From Hyphomicrobiales bacterium (lineage in GTDB: Bacteria > Pseudomonadota > Alphaproteobacteria > Rhizobiales > Methyloligellaceae), in contig JAJFHN010000003.1 of the NCBI GenBank assembly GCA_021775595.1, forward strand, positions 1-49,335: a DNA stretch of 49,335 nucleotides, written 5' to 3'. Shown here one piece after another: positions 8,292-15,624 of this stretch; the first letter of the stretch is position 1, and each line of letters begins with the position of its first letter. The position numbers were made by a program, and so were the translations under genes. A model generated the notes under the pieces. The model was not told the origin of the DNA and did not search any database. It saw nothing but the letters and a program-made list of their open reading frames with translations.

Positions 8292-8317
8292 CCGGGCGGA
8301 GGTCCGCCCCCGCCCGG
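8292..8317 (-). terminator. Probable terminator of the GFA-family gene
   Basis: CCGGGCGG and CCGCCCGG form a perfect 8-base stem around a 10-base loop. Read on the minus strand the hairpin is followed by TTT and lies about 25 bases after the GFA gene stop, before the FIST gene promoter region. The short U tract makes the call moderate. Confidence 0.45.
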
Positions 8318-8341
8318 CTTGTCAATTTCACCCGGCGGGCT

Positions 8342-8761
8342 TCAGCCCATGGGCGGCATGGCCTCGAATGTCGGCAGGCCGCCTTTGACGACGTCCTGGT
8401 CCCATCCCTTGCCGCTCTTGGTGTAAATCACCATTCCCGGCTCGAATTGGCCCGGATCGTCCAACGAACCAGCCTTCAGGATCATCACGTCCGGCAAGCC
8501 TGATGTTTCCGTATAAAGCGGTCCACCACAGCTGGGGCAAAACGTGCGTCCAACCGTGCTGCCGCTATCAGCCGTCACCTCATAGGTCTTCGTCTCGCCG
8601 GATACGTTCACCCCGGCCTTCGGAACGGCAAAAATTGAGCTATGTCCGCCGCCGCTATTTTTCTGGCAATCGGTACACTGGCAGTGACCACCAAAAATCA
8701 CGTCGCCGCTAGACTCGTAACGAACGGCGCCGCAATGGCAGCCACCTTTTAAGTCAGCCAT
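8342..8761 (-). CDS. GFA-family (Gfa/CENP-V fold) zinc protein
   Basis: A 139-residue protein opening MADLKGGCHCGAVRYE. It has the eight-position Cys/zinc pattern of the GFA family: GGCHCGAVRYE, then HCQCTDC, then FCPSCGGPLY. Members include the glutathione-dependent formaldehyde-activating protein Gfa, but most are of unknown function, so formaldehyde chemistry is only suggested by the nearby alcohol dehydrogenase. The start at 8761 is chosen because GGAGGA sits four bases upstream and family members begin here. A start 20 codons further up is open but would add residues not seen in the family. It stands alone on this strand between two intergenic regions with hairpin or palindrome features. 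Confidence 0.8.
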   Translation of the reverse strand: MADLKGGCHCGAVRYESSGDVIFGGHCQCTDCQKNSGGGHSSIFAVPKAGVNVSGETKTYEVTADSGSTVGRTFCPSCGGPLYTETSGLPDVMILKAGSLDDPGQFEPGMVIYTKSGKGWDQDVVKGGLPTFEAMPPMG

Positions 8762-8795
8762 ACAGTCCTCCAACATTTGACACACTTGATCTTCT

Positions 8796-8809
8796 GGAAC
8801 GAGCGTTCC
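8796..8809. promoter_or_regulatory. Palindrome upstream of the GFA-family gene
   Basis: GGAACG-AG-CGTTCC is a perfect two-fold palindrome 35 bases before the GFA start. A second one, ACTAC-C-GTAGT, lies just beyond it. It may be an operator for the GFA gene. It does not match the direct-repeat GTTC-N7-GTTC box of alphaproteobacterial LexA. The rest of 8762-9050 holds no gene I can support; its right end is AT-rich and probably carries the promoter of the next gene. Confidence 0.3.
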
Positions 8810-9050
8810 GAGCAGACCCAACTACCGTAGTAAGTCATCCGGTATAGGGTCAACAGCATAAACGGTCTTAAGCGCGATATCGTGATCGCTCGCCAACGCG
8901 GCTGCAGCTTGTTCGATGGAGAACCCAAGGGTATGGGCCAGACATCGGCCAAACTTCGGTCATGTGCGTTGTCCCCCGGCCGCCTGTAATATATATTCCA
9001 AACGTATCAATAACATACATGCTGTGTTTGCTATACAACGAGGGTTGGAA

Positions 9051-9458
9051 ATGCTGCTCTACGCCACATTGATTTTCACTGTTGCCGCCATCGGCGGCTT
9101 CTACATGGCCTACCGCATCATGAATGGCGAATTGGCGCCATGGGCCGTTTCGCTGCTCCATGCCGGACTCGGCGCGGCTGGACTTGTATTGACTGCTCTG
9201 GCCGTGATGGCTGGCGCCGGCGGTCCCGTAATGGGGCCAATGACGCTGGTCACGCTGCTGATTGCCGCCTTGGGCGGATTTTATCTCGCCAGCGTTCATA
9301 TGAAGAAACGCGTCGCCTCGCTGGGTGTCGTCATCACCCACGCGACCGTGGCCATCACCGGTGTCCTTTTCCTGATTGGCATCGCGTTCTTGTTCGACAC
9401 GCTGACGCATTCGCTGCATTCGGATGTGAACAATTTGAAGGGCGCCCTGCAGAAGTAG
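9051..9458 (+). CDS. Four-helix membrane protein of unknown function, copy 1
   Basis: A 135-residue protein with four predicted membrane helices at about 3-20, 31-55, 62-82 and 92-115. I do not recognise the family. Between helices 1 and 2 it has RIMNGELAPW, shared with the next gene (RIMNGNLAPW). His37, His83 and His97 lie at or in helices 2, 3 and 4 and all three are kept in the paralogue at identical spacing, as heme or metal ligands would be. The start at 9051 follows an AGGG-containing ribosome site; the frame is open further upstream but that part does not resemble the paralogue. It leads a run of three small membrane genes ending in a DUF2231 gene. Cofactor binding is an inference. Confidence 0.75.
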   Translation: MLLYATLIFTVAAIGGFYMAYRIMNGELAPWAVSLLHAGLGAAGLVLTALAVMAGAGGPVMGPMTLVTLLIAALGGFYLASVHMKKRVASLGVVITHATVAITGVLFLIGIAFLFDTLTHSLHSDVNNLKGALQK

Positions 9459-9591
9459 AATTAACCTCAAAAACAAACGGCGCGGGCGGCCTCATCAGGC
9501 GTGTTGCTGTCCTAATGCCGCTGGCCTAAACTCTTGCAGTGCCGCTGAAATCTTAAAAATGCGGACACTGTGAATCTGGGAGGACTGTTAA

Positions 9592-9996
9592 ATGCAATTT
9601 GCAATTTATGCCGTGGGCATCTTTGTCGTCGCTGCCTTAGGCGGCCTGTTCATGGCCCATAGAATTATGAATGGCAATCTCGCGCCATGGTTTGTCTCTT
9701 TTGTCCATCTGGGCCTCGGCGTTGCCGGCCTCGTGCTGACATTTTTGGCCGTGACGGCTGGTGTCGGCGGCACGATGGGTTTCGTTGCCTTGGGTGTTTT
9801 GGCGGCGGCAGCGGTGGGCGGTCTCGTCCTCTTGTTGCCAATGCACTTGCGCAAGAAGCTTGCGCCCAATTGGACTATCATCGTGCACGCTTGTGTCGGT
9901 GGATTGGGTGTTCTTTTGCTCTTGTTGGTCGCCTTCGTGCTCAATATTGATCCCAATTTGGCGGACGGCGTTGCGGTTGCACCCAACCTGCGCTAA
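9592..9996 (+). CDS. Four-helix membrane protein of unknown function, copy 2
   Basis: A 134-residue paralogue of the preceding protein, with four membrane helices and the motif RIMNGNLAPW. His39, His85 and His99 align with His37, His83 and His97 of copy 1 (spacings 46 and 14 in both). GGGAGGA lies upstream of the ATG. The 133-base gap before it may hold a separate promoter, so the copies need not be co-transcribed. The DUF2231 gene begins 23 bases after its stop. The tandem arrangement points to a local duplication; divergence outside the motifs suggests it is old. Function is unknown. Confidence 0.75.
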   Translation: MQFAIYAVGIFVVAALGGLFMAHRIMNGNLAPWFVSFVHLGLGVAGLVLTFLAVTAGVGGTMGFVALGVLAAAAVGGLVLLLPMHLRKKLAPNWTIIVHACVGGLGVLLLLLVAFVLNIDPNLADGVAVAPNLR

Positions 9997-10019
9997 CGCC
10001 AAACAAGCCATAACGAAGC

Positions 10020-10472
10020 GTGCGCATTTTCGGCCACCCTTTGCATCCAATGCTGGTGCATTTTCCCATCGCCCTTTGGACGCTTGGAACGTGTTTTGAC
10101 ATCGCTGTCCTAGCGGGTTGGCCAGAATTTTGGCAACCCGCCGGGCAGCTGATCCTGATCGGCGTTGCGATCGGCGTTATTTCTGCTGGAGCCGGCGCGG
10201 TCGATTTCGTTGCCATGGGCGACGACGAAGCCGCGCTGGATATGGCCACCAAGCACATGATGCTGATGGGAACGGCCTGGTCGATCTACTTGGTCGCTTA
10301 CCTGCTGCGTCTAGACGGCACGAGCTTGACGGCCGAGCCGTCGCTCATAGCCGCCCTGCTGTCTTTAACAGGTTTTCTGTGCATGGCGATCGGCGCCCAT
10401 TATGGCGGCGCCTTGATCTATGCCCACGGCGTCGGCGTCGTGCTCAAGAACAAAGATCCGCGCAAGAGCTAA
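10020..10472 (+). CDS. DUF2231 membrane protein
   Basis: A 150-residue membrane protein with about four helices, starting at a GTG codon. The start MRIFGHPLHPMLVHFPIALW is the hallmark of DUF2231, with His6, His9 and His14 close to the first helix; further histidines appear in TKHMM and the GAHYGG...YAHG segment. The family is uncharacterised; a redox or heme-binding membrane role has been suspected from its histidines and its company with cytochromes. Its 23-base distance from the preceding four-helix gene suggests a joint role. No ribosome site is strong, so translational coupling is possible. Confidence 0.8.
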   Translation: MRIFGHPLHPMLVHFPIALWTLGTCFDIAVLAGWPEFWQPAGQLILIGVAIGVISAGAGAVDFVAMGDDEAALDMATKHMMLMGTAWSIYLVAYLLRLDGTSLTAEPSLIAALLSLTGFLCMAIGAHYGGALIYAHGVGVVLKNKDPRKS

Positions 10473-10525
10473 GCTGTGGCCGCGCCATGACCGCCGGCGA
10501 CGACACGAACCGGACCAGCCTTAAT

Positions 10526-10539
10526 GGACCGCCCGGTCC
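10526..10539. terminator. Weak hairpin between converging DUF2231 and tRNA-Ala genes
   Basis: GGACC-GCCC-GGTCC forms a short stem in the 84-base gap between the plus-strand DUF2231 gene and the minus-strand tRNA. It has no U tract on either side. Right after the tRNA CCA end the minus strand reads TTTTT, which could itself end the tRNA transcript. Confidence 0.25.
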
Positions 10540-10556
10540 CGACTGATAACGAAAAA

Positions 10557-10632
10557 TGGTGGAGCCAGACGGGATCGAACCGACGACCTCGTGAATGCCA
10601 TTCACGCGCTCTCCCAACGGAGCTATGGCCCC
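10557..10632 (-). tRNA. tRNA-Ala (anticodon GGC)
   Basis: On the minus strand a complete cloverleaf is seen: acceptor GGGGCCA pairing with TGGCTCC (one G-U), D stem GCTC/GAGC, anticodon stem CGTGA/TCACG around loop ATGGCAT with anticodon GGC, and a T arm with the loop TTCGATC. The CCA end is encoded (ACCA at 10560-10557). The T stem has one T-T mismatch, which also occurs in other alphaproteobacterial tRNA-Ala(GGC) genes. It reads GCC codons, frequent in this GC-rich genome. Confidence 0.95.
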
Positions 10633-10644
10633 CTCAAAATGTGT

Positions 10645-10668
10645 GCAGCCAGGTCCAAGGACGGCTGC
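10645..10668 (-). terminator. Hairpin between the zinc-ribbon protein gene and tRNA-Ala
   Basis: GCAGCC/GGCTGC arms with an inner GTCC/GGAC stem form a hairpin 74 bases after the stop of the upstream minus-strand gene and 12 bases before the tRNA. On the minus strand ACACATTTTG follows. It may terminate the zinc-ribbon gene or belong to the tRNA leader. Confidence 0.35.
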
Positions 10669-10741
10669 ATCGTCAATTGACGACATGCGGCAAAATCAAG
10701 CATGCCAAGGCGATCTGCGCAAGCCGGACGCCGCCCTACGG

Positions 10742-11179
10742 CTAATCACCGGGCTTTATGGGCGCTCCAATAATGCCTTTGACATCGGGTTCGCCGTCTT
10801 CCTCTTCCTCTTCCAAGAAAGTATCGTCGCTGTCGCCGTCTGGAATATCGGCGGCGTCGTCGCCCAAATCCGCTATCGCCTCTACCTCGTCGATATCAGT
10901 GTCATCCTCGCCGCTGGCCTCAGCCGCCTCCACCTCGTCGAGACTGACAAATTCCGGCTCATCGGCAGCAGGCTGTGGCGTCGCTTCGACGACCTCTTCC
11001 TTGACCTCTACCTTCACCTCTTCCTTAACAGGGGGAGGAGGCGCCGGCGGCTTAGCCGCTTTTTTGCTGGCGAGAGGTTCGCCACAGGAGACACACGTCT
11101 TCGGTTCACGACCGAGATCGTAAAACTTGGCTCCGCAGCTTTTGCAATGTCGCTTCTGGCCACGTAAGGCGTTCGACAT
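10742..11179 (-). CDS. TIGR02300-type zinc-ribbon protein with acidic tail
   Basis: A 145-residue protein typical of Alphaproteobacteria. The N-terminus has a four-cysteine zinc ribbon, C12-x2-C15 and C29-x2-C32, around GAKFYDLGREPKTCVSCG. A Pro/Lys/Val linker (PPAPPPPVKEEVKVEV) and a strongly acidic region with an EEEEED run follow. No function is established. The start at 11179 is taken because family members begin about ten residues before CxxC; an ATG 14 codons upstream is also in frame. It is divergent from aroA. Confidence 0.8.
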   Translation of the reverse strand: MSNALRGQKRHCKSCGAKFYDLGREPKTCVSCGEPLASKKAAKPPAPPPPVKEEVKVEVKEEVVEATPQPAADEPEFVSLDEVEAAEASGEDDTDIDEVEAIADLGDDAADIPDGDSDDTFLEEEEEDGEPDVKGIIGAPIKPGD

Positions 11180-11234
11180 GGGTCTTCCCAAATCTAGATC
11201 GCAGCGGCCACCCATTGCCACGATGTGTCCCGGC

Positions 11235-11309
11235 TGTCAAAACGAAAAATACACGTATTTGCTGCCAAAAACGACCGCCATTGACAGCACCGGTCCGCAA
11301 CGGCTGAAT
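11235..11309. promoter_or_regulatory. Candidate divergent promoters between the zinc-ribbon gene and aroA
   Basis: The 169-base divergent gap holds TTGACA on the plus strand at 11281-11286, with CTGAAT 17 bases on (11304-11309), pointing to aroA. TTGACA also occurs on the minus strand at 11240-11235, pointing to the zinc-ribbon gene, with only a poor -10. The -35 boxes are good and the -10 boxes weak. Confidence 0.3.
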
Positions 11310-11348
11310 GGCGGCAGCGCTGAGGCCACACTGATCGACGTTCCAGCA

Positions 11349-12710
11349 ATGGCCCAAAAGCGCGTATCACCTTCGGATTTTGCCATGCCGCAACCGCTGA
11401 CATCGCTGCCGTCCGGCCCGCTCAAGGGCCGCGCGAGCGTTCCGGGCGACAAGTCTATCTCGCATCGGGCGTTGTTGCTGGGGGCGCTCTCAACCGGCAC
11501 GACGCGCATCAGCGGATTGCTGGAGGCTGATGATGTGATAGCAACCGCCCGGGCGCTGGCAGCGCTCGGCGCGCAGGTCGAAAACAATCGGGCAGAATGG
11601 GTCATAAAGGGCCGCGGTGTAGGCGGACTCCGTCAACCCGAAGCGCCCCTCGACCTCGGCAATTCCGGCACCGGCGCCAGACTTCTCATGGGCGCGATCG
11701 CCGGCAATGATATCACCGCAACGATCACCGGGGATGCGTCGTTGCGCACTCGGCCCATGGACCGCGTGCTGGACCCTTTGCGCCAGATGGGATTGCAGGT
11801 GGTCGAGGAGCGGGAAACGCTCCCCCTCACCCTTATAGGTACCGCCGATCTCGTTCCCATCGACTATGTCCTGCCGGTTCCATCGGCCCAGGTGAAATCG
11901 GCCGTGCTGCTTGCTGGACTACACGCCCCCGGCCGCACCAGCGTGATCGAGACGCATCCAACCAGAGACCACACCGAGCGCATGCTGGTTCATTTCGGTG
12001 CGCAGGCATCTGTCGAAGAACGCCAATCGGATCGCGTTATCAGCGTTGCGGGCGATGCGGAATTGCGCGGCTGCGATGTTGTCGTGCCGGGTGACCCGAG
12101 TTCGGCCGCATTCCTGATCGCCGCCGCGCTGATCACGCCGGGCTCCGATGTCACGATCGAAAACGTGCTGATCAACCCGACCCGCACCGGCTTTTATCGT
12201 TGTTTGGAAGAAATGGGGGCCGACATCGTTTTCGAAAACGAGCGCAGCTCCGGCGGTGAGCAGGTCGCCGACATCAGAGCCCGAAGCTCGAAGTTGCGCG
12301 GCATCCGCGTGCCCGCGGCCCGCGCGCCGTCGATGATTGACGAATATCCCTGCCTTGCCGTGGTGGCGTCGTTTGCCAGCGGCGAAACGCAAATGGAAGG
12401 CCTCGCCGAGTTGCGGATGAAGGAAAGCGACAGGCTTTCGGCAATCGCCGAAGGTCTGCTTGCCTGCGGCGTGACGGCGGCGATCGAGGGCGACATGTTG
12501 CGCGTGCCCGGTGGCGCCGACGCCTCTGGCGGGGGACCAATCCAAACCCGAATGGATCATCGTATCGCCATGGCGTTTCTGATCTTCGGTCTCGCCGCGA
12601 GCAAGCCCGTCGCGATTGACGATGCCACAATGATCGCCACCAGCTTTCCCGCCTTCGTCGACACAATGAACGACCTTGGAGCGCGTCTTGGCCAAGGGGC
12701 GAGCGAATGA
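11349..12710 (+). CDS. aroA: 3-phosphoshikimate 1-carboxyvinyltransferase (EPSP synthase, class II-like)
   Basis: A 453-residue enzyme that joins PEP to shikimate-3-phosphate on the way to chorismate, the precursor of the tryptophan made by genes further down. Signature segments are PGDKSISHR at 32-40, LDLGNSGTG at 101-109, PSAQVKSAVLLAGL, TRDHTE, NPTRTG and RMKESDRL. The TRDHTE and NPTRTG forms group it with class II enzymes such as that of Agrobacterium CP4. The CP4 Ala that weakens glyphosate binding corresponds to Gly107 here, so tolerance through that change is not expected. The start is uncertain because no ribosome site is clear; ATG at 11385 is an alternative. The stop overlaps the cmk start by four bases. 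Confidence 0.95.
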   Translation: MAQKRVSPSDFAMPQPLTSLPSGPLKGRASVPGDKSISHRALLLGALSTGTTRISGLLEADDVIATARALAALGAQVENNRAEWVIKGRGVGGLRQPEAPLDLGNSGTGARLLMGAIAGNDITATITGDASLRTRPMDRVLDPLRQMGLQVVEERETLPLTLIGTADLVPIDYVLPVPSAQVKSAVLLAGLHAPGRTSVIETHPTRDHTERMLVHFGAQASVEERQSDRVISVAGDAELRGCDVVVPGDPSSAAFLIAAALITPGSDVTIENVLINPTRTGFYRCLEEMGADIVFENERSSGGEQVADIRARSSKLRGIRVPAARAPSMIDEYPCLAVVASFASGETQMEGLAELRMKESDRLSAIAEGLLACGVTAAIEGDMLRVPGGADASGGGPIQTRMDHRIAMAFLIFGLAASKPVAIDDATMIATSFPAFVDTMNDLGARLGQGASE

Positions 12711-13348
12711 TCATCGCCATCGACGGCCCCGCGGCCTCGGGCAAGGGCACGCTCGCCAAGCGCCTGGCAGCTCATTATGCCCTGTCCTATCTCGATAGCG
12801 GTGCGCTCTACCGGGCTGTTGCGCGCGACATGCTGAGCATCGGCGTGGCTCTCACCGACCGTCCTGGCGCCGAACAGGCCGCCCATGACCTGGATCCCTC
12901 CAGTCTGGACGACCCAGCCTTACGCACATTCGACGTCGGCAAGGCCGCGTCCGTGATCGCTCAGTATCCGGAGGTTCGCGCCGTTCTCCTCGACCGCCAG
13001 CGCGCCATCGCCAAGACCGAGCCCGGCGCCGTGCTCGATGGCCGCGATATCGGCACGGTCGTCTGCCCCAATGCAGACGTGAAACTCTTTGTTGTGGCCT
13101 CTCCCAAAGAGCGCGCGCGCCGGCGGCACCAAGAATTACAAGCGGCGGGAAACACCGCATCCTTCGACGACGTGCTCGAGGAAATCGAACGCCGCGACGC
13201 GCGCGACCGCGACCGCGCGACCGCACCGCTGCAACAAGCCTCAGACGCGCACTTGCTCGATACCACTATTTTGGATATAGAGGCCGCGTTCAAGGTTGCC
13301 GTCGACCTGATCGACGCTGCAATGGGCCCAACGGGGCGCGAGACCTGA
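12707..13348 (+). CDS. cmk: Cytidylate kinase
   Basis: A 213-residue P-loop kinase that phosphorylates CMP and dCMP. DGPAASGKGTLAKRLA at about 5-20 is the ATP-binding loop, YLDSGALYRAVA and LDGRDIGTVV are CMP-binding segments, and RDARDRDRATAPL forms the lid. Length is normal for the family. Its start overlaps the aroA stop (ATGA), and the order aroA-cmk-rpsA is widely conserved in Proteobacteria. Confidence 0.96.
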   Translation: MIIAIDGPAASGKGTLAKRLAAHYALSYLDSGALYRAVARDMLSIGVALTDRPGAEQAAHDLDPSSLDDPALRTFDVGKAASVIAQYPEVRAVLLDRQRAIAKTEPGAVLDGRDIGTVVCPNADVKLFVVASPKERARRRHQELQAAGNTASFDDVLEEIERRDARDRDRATAPLQQASDAHLLDTTILDIEAAFKVAVDLIDAAMGPTGRET

Positions 13349-13535
13349 ATTTCGGTTCTCTCGACAGCTCACAAGCTCCCTTCCCGCATGACCCTTTTCA
13401 GCAGATTCGGCACACGACGAAAGATATGCAGCGCGGCTCGTAAGGGTTAGACTTACCGGTCGAGCAATGAGGCAATGGGCCGAGCAAATTGGCCATGACG
13501 ACGCAAACGCTATTGGGACGCCAACAGGAGAGTCG

Positions 13536-15554
13536 ATGAGCGATCCGCAGTTAAGTGAACTCAATCCAACCAGGGACGAATTCGCCGCTCTCTTGGAGGA
13601 ATCCTTTGGCTTGGTCGATCTGCGGGAAGGCAGTGTCGTTGCCGGCAAGGTCGTCGCCATCGAAAAGGATCTCGCTGTCATCGATGTTGGTCTAAAGACC
13701 GAAGGCCGAGTCCCACTGAAGGAATTTTCCGTCGCCGGCCGAACGCCTGACATGAATGTGGGCGACACGGTGGAAGTCTATCTCGAACGCGTCGAAAACG
13801 CGCTTGGCGAGGCTGTGCTCTCGCGTGAGAAAGCGCGGCGGGAAGAAAGCTGGAGCCGTCTGGAGGAGAAATTCGAGGCCGCCGAACGTGTCGAAGGCAT
13901 GATTTTCAATCGGGTCAAGGGCGGCTTCACCGTCGACCTGGACGGCGCGGTGGCGTTTCTGCCCGGCAGTCAGGTCGACATCCGCCCAGTGCGCGATATC
14001 GGTCCTCTGATGAACACGCCCCAGCCGTTTCAAATTCTGAAAATGGATCGCCGGCGCGGCAACATTGTCGTCTCGCGCCGCTCTGTTCTGGAGGAGACGC
14101 GCGCCGAGCAGCGAAGCGAGATCGTGGCCAGGCTCGAAGAGGGCCAAGTGATCGAAGGCGTCGTTAAGAACATCACCGACTATGGCGCCTTCATCGACCT
14201 GGGCGGTATCGACGGCCTGCTGCATGTCACCGACATGGCTTGGCGGCGCGTCAACCATCCAACCGAAATTCTGGCGGTGGGCGACACGGTCAAGGTGCAG
14301 ATCGTCCGTATCAATCCCGAAAGCCAGCGCATCAGCCTCGGCATGAAGCAGTTGGAGTCTGATCCTTGGGACGGCATTGAAGCCAAATACCCGGTCGACA
14401 ACCGCGTTACCGGCACCGTCACCAACATCACCGACTACGGCGCTTTCGTGGAGCTGGAAGCAGGCGTCGAGGGCCTGATCCATATCTCCGAGATGAGCTG
14501 GACCAAGAAGAATGTCCATCCTGGCAAGATCGTATCAACCAGTCAGGAAGTCGAAGTGCAGGTGCTTGAGGTCGATCCGCAAAAGCGGCGCATCTCGCTG
14601 GGCCTCAAACAGTGCCAGGACAATCCCTGGAGCGCATTTGCCGCCAGCCATGAAGCAGGCTCGATCGTCGAGGGTGCGATCCGCAACATCACCGAATTTG
14701 GATTGTTCATCGGTCTCGACGATGGCGTGGACGGCATGGTTCATCTGTCGGATCTGGATTGGAATCGACCGGGCGAAGTCGCGATCAAGGATTACAAGAA
14801 GGGCGACGACCAGAAAGCCATCGTGCTTGAAATCGATCCCGAGAAAGAGCGCATCAGTCTGGGCATCAAGCAATTGAGCGGAGATCCGCTGGAGGCCGCG
14901 GGCGAACTCAAGAAAGGCACGCGCGTCACGTGTGAAATCACCGAGGTCAAGGAAAACGGCCTGGAGGTCAAGATTGCCGATACGGATTTGACCGCCTTCA
15001 TCCGCCGCGCAGATATTTCGCGCGAACGCTCCGAGCAACGGCCTGACCGGTTTGCCGCTGGCGAAAAAATCGATGCGGCAATAACCCAGTTCGATCGCGC
15101 CGCGCGCAAGGTAAGCGTCTCAATCAAGGCTCTGGAGATCGCTGAAGAAAAAGCGGCCGTCAAACAATACGGCTCGACCGATTCCGGCGCCTCGCTCGGC
15201 GATATCTTGGGCGCCGCCCTCGACAAGGCGAGCCAGGACGGCGATGAGGAACCAGCCGAGGCTGAGCCCGCCGCCAAAAAAGCCAAAGCGGCCGACGACG
15301 ACGCCGAAGCCGACAGCGCTGAGAAAGACGAAGCCGCGGCCAAACCAGCCAAAAAGGCTGTAGCCAAGAAGGCCAAAGCTGACGACAAGGCCGATGGCGC
15401 TGAGAAAGACGAAGCCGCGGCCAAACCAGCCAAGAAGGCCGCAACTAAGAAAGCCAAAGCTGACGACAAGGCCGACGGCGCAGACGAAACGCCCGCCAAG
15501 GCCAAAAAGACCAGCAAAGCCAAATCGAAGAAAACGGAAGAGGACGAAGCTTGA
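13536..15554 (+). CDS. rpsA: 30S ribosomal protein S1 with extended repetitive tail
   Basis: A 672-residue S1 protein, which binds mRNA and helps the 30S subunit unfold and load it. Six S1 (OB-fold) domains are seen at about 30-100, 115-185, 205-273, 290-360, 376-445 and 462-530; domains 3-5 show the regular G-x-V-x-N-I-T-x-[YF]-G-x-F pattern. From about residue 545 the protein becomes a low-complexity tail of Ala, Lys, Asp and Glu about 125 residues long, with a nearly exact 27-residue duplication. Most alphaproteobacterial S1 proteins end near 560-570 residues, so the tail is the unusual part. The start at 13536 follows AGGAGAG; 23 more in-frame codons upstream are less likely. A 187-base leader after cmk may hold its own promoter. 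Confidence 0.95.
   Translation: MSDPQLSELNPTRDEFAALLEESFGLVDLREGSVVAGKVVAIEKDLAVIDVGLKTEGRVPLKEFSVAGRTPDMNVGDTVEVYLERVENALGEAVLSREKARREESWSRLEEKFEAAERVEGMIFNRVKGGFTVDLDGAVAFLPGSQVDIRPVRDIGPLMNTPQPFQILKMDRRRGNIVVSRRSVLEETRAEQRSEIVARLEEGQVIEGVVKNITDYGAFIDLGGIDGLLHVTDMAWRRVNHPTEILAVGDTVKVQIVRINPESQRISLGMKQLESDPWDGIEAKYPVDNRVTGTVTNITDYGAFVELEAGVEGLIHISEMSWTKKNVHPGKIVSTSQEVEVQVLEVDPQKRRISLGLKQCQDNPWSAFAASHEAGSIVEGAIRNITEFGLFIGLDDGVDGMVHLSDLDWNRPGEVAIKDYKKGDDQKAIVLEIDPEKERISLGIKQLSGDPLEAAGELKKGTRVTCEITEVKENGLEVKIADTDLTAFIRRADISRERSEQRPDRFAAGEKIDAAITQFDRAARKVSVSIKALEIAEEKAAVKQYGSTDSGASLGDILGAALDKASQDGDEEPAEAEPAAKKAKAADDDAEADSAEKDEAAAKPAKKAVAKKAKADDKADGAEKDEAAAKPAKKAATKKAKADDKADGADETPAKAKKTSKAKSKKTEEDEA
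15318..15479 (+). repeat. Tandem 81-base repeat in the rpsA tail
   Basis: Two copies (15318-15398 and 15399-15479) differ at about seven positions, mostly third codon positions, and each encode 27 residues beginning AEKDEAAAKPAKKA. The phase is kept, so copy number could change without a frameshift. Confidence 0.85.
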
Positions 15555-15624
15555 GGCGAGTCGGCTTGACGCGGCATGAGTTCCGCATCGGTCATCACCT
15601 TTTCAGGTTTAGGAGTTCTCGAAC

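Noticed and set aside
10557-10741. Genomic island attachment site at tRNA-Ala
   Set aside because: No integrase gene and no duplicated tRNA 3' end are present in the window, and flanking genes are ordinary.
13467-13535. Upstream in-frame extension of rpsA by 23 codons
   Set aside because: The extension does not resemble S1 N-termini, and AGGAGAG lies before the ATG at 13536.
15318-15479. Repeat as a CRISPR array or mobile-element trace
   Set aside because: The two 81-base units are adjacent, in phase, and encode part of the S1 tail, with no spacers.
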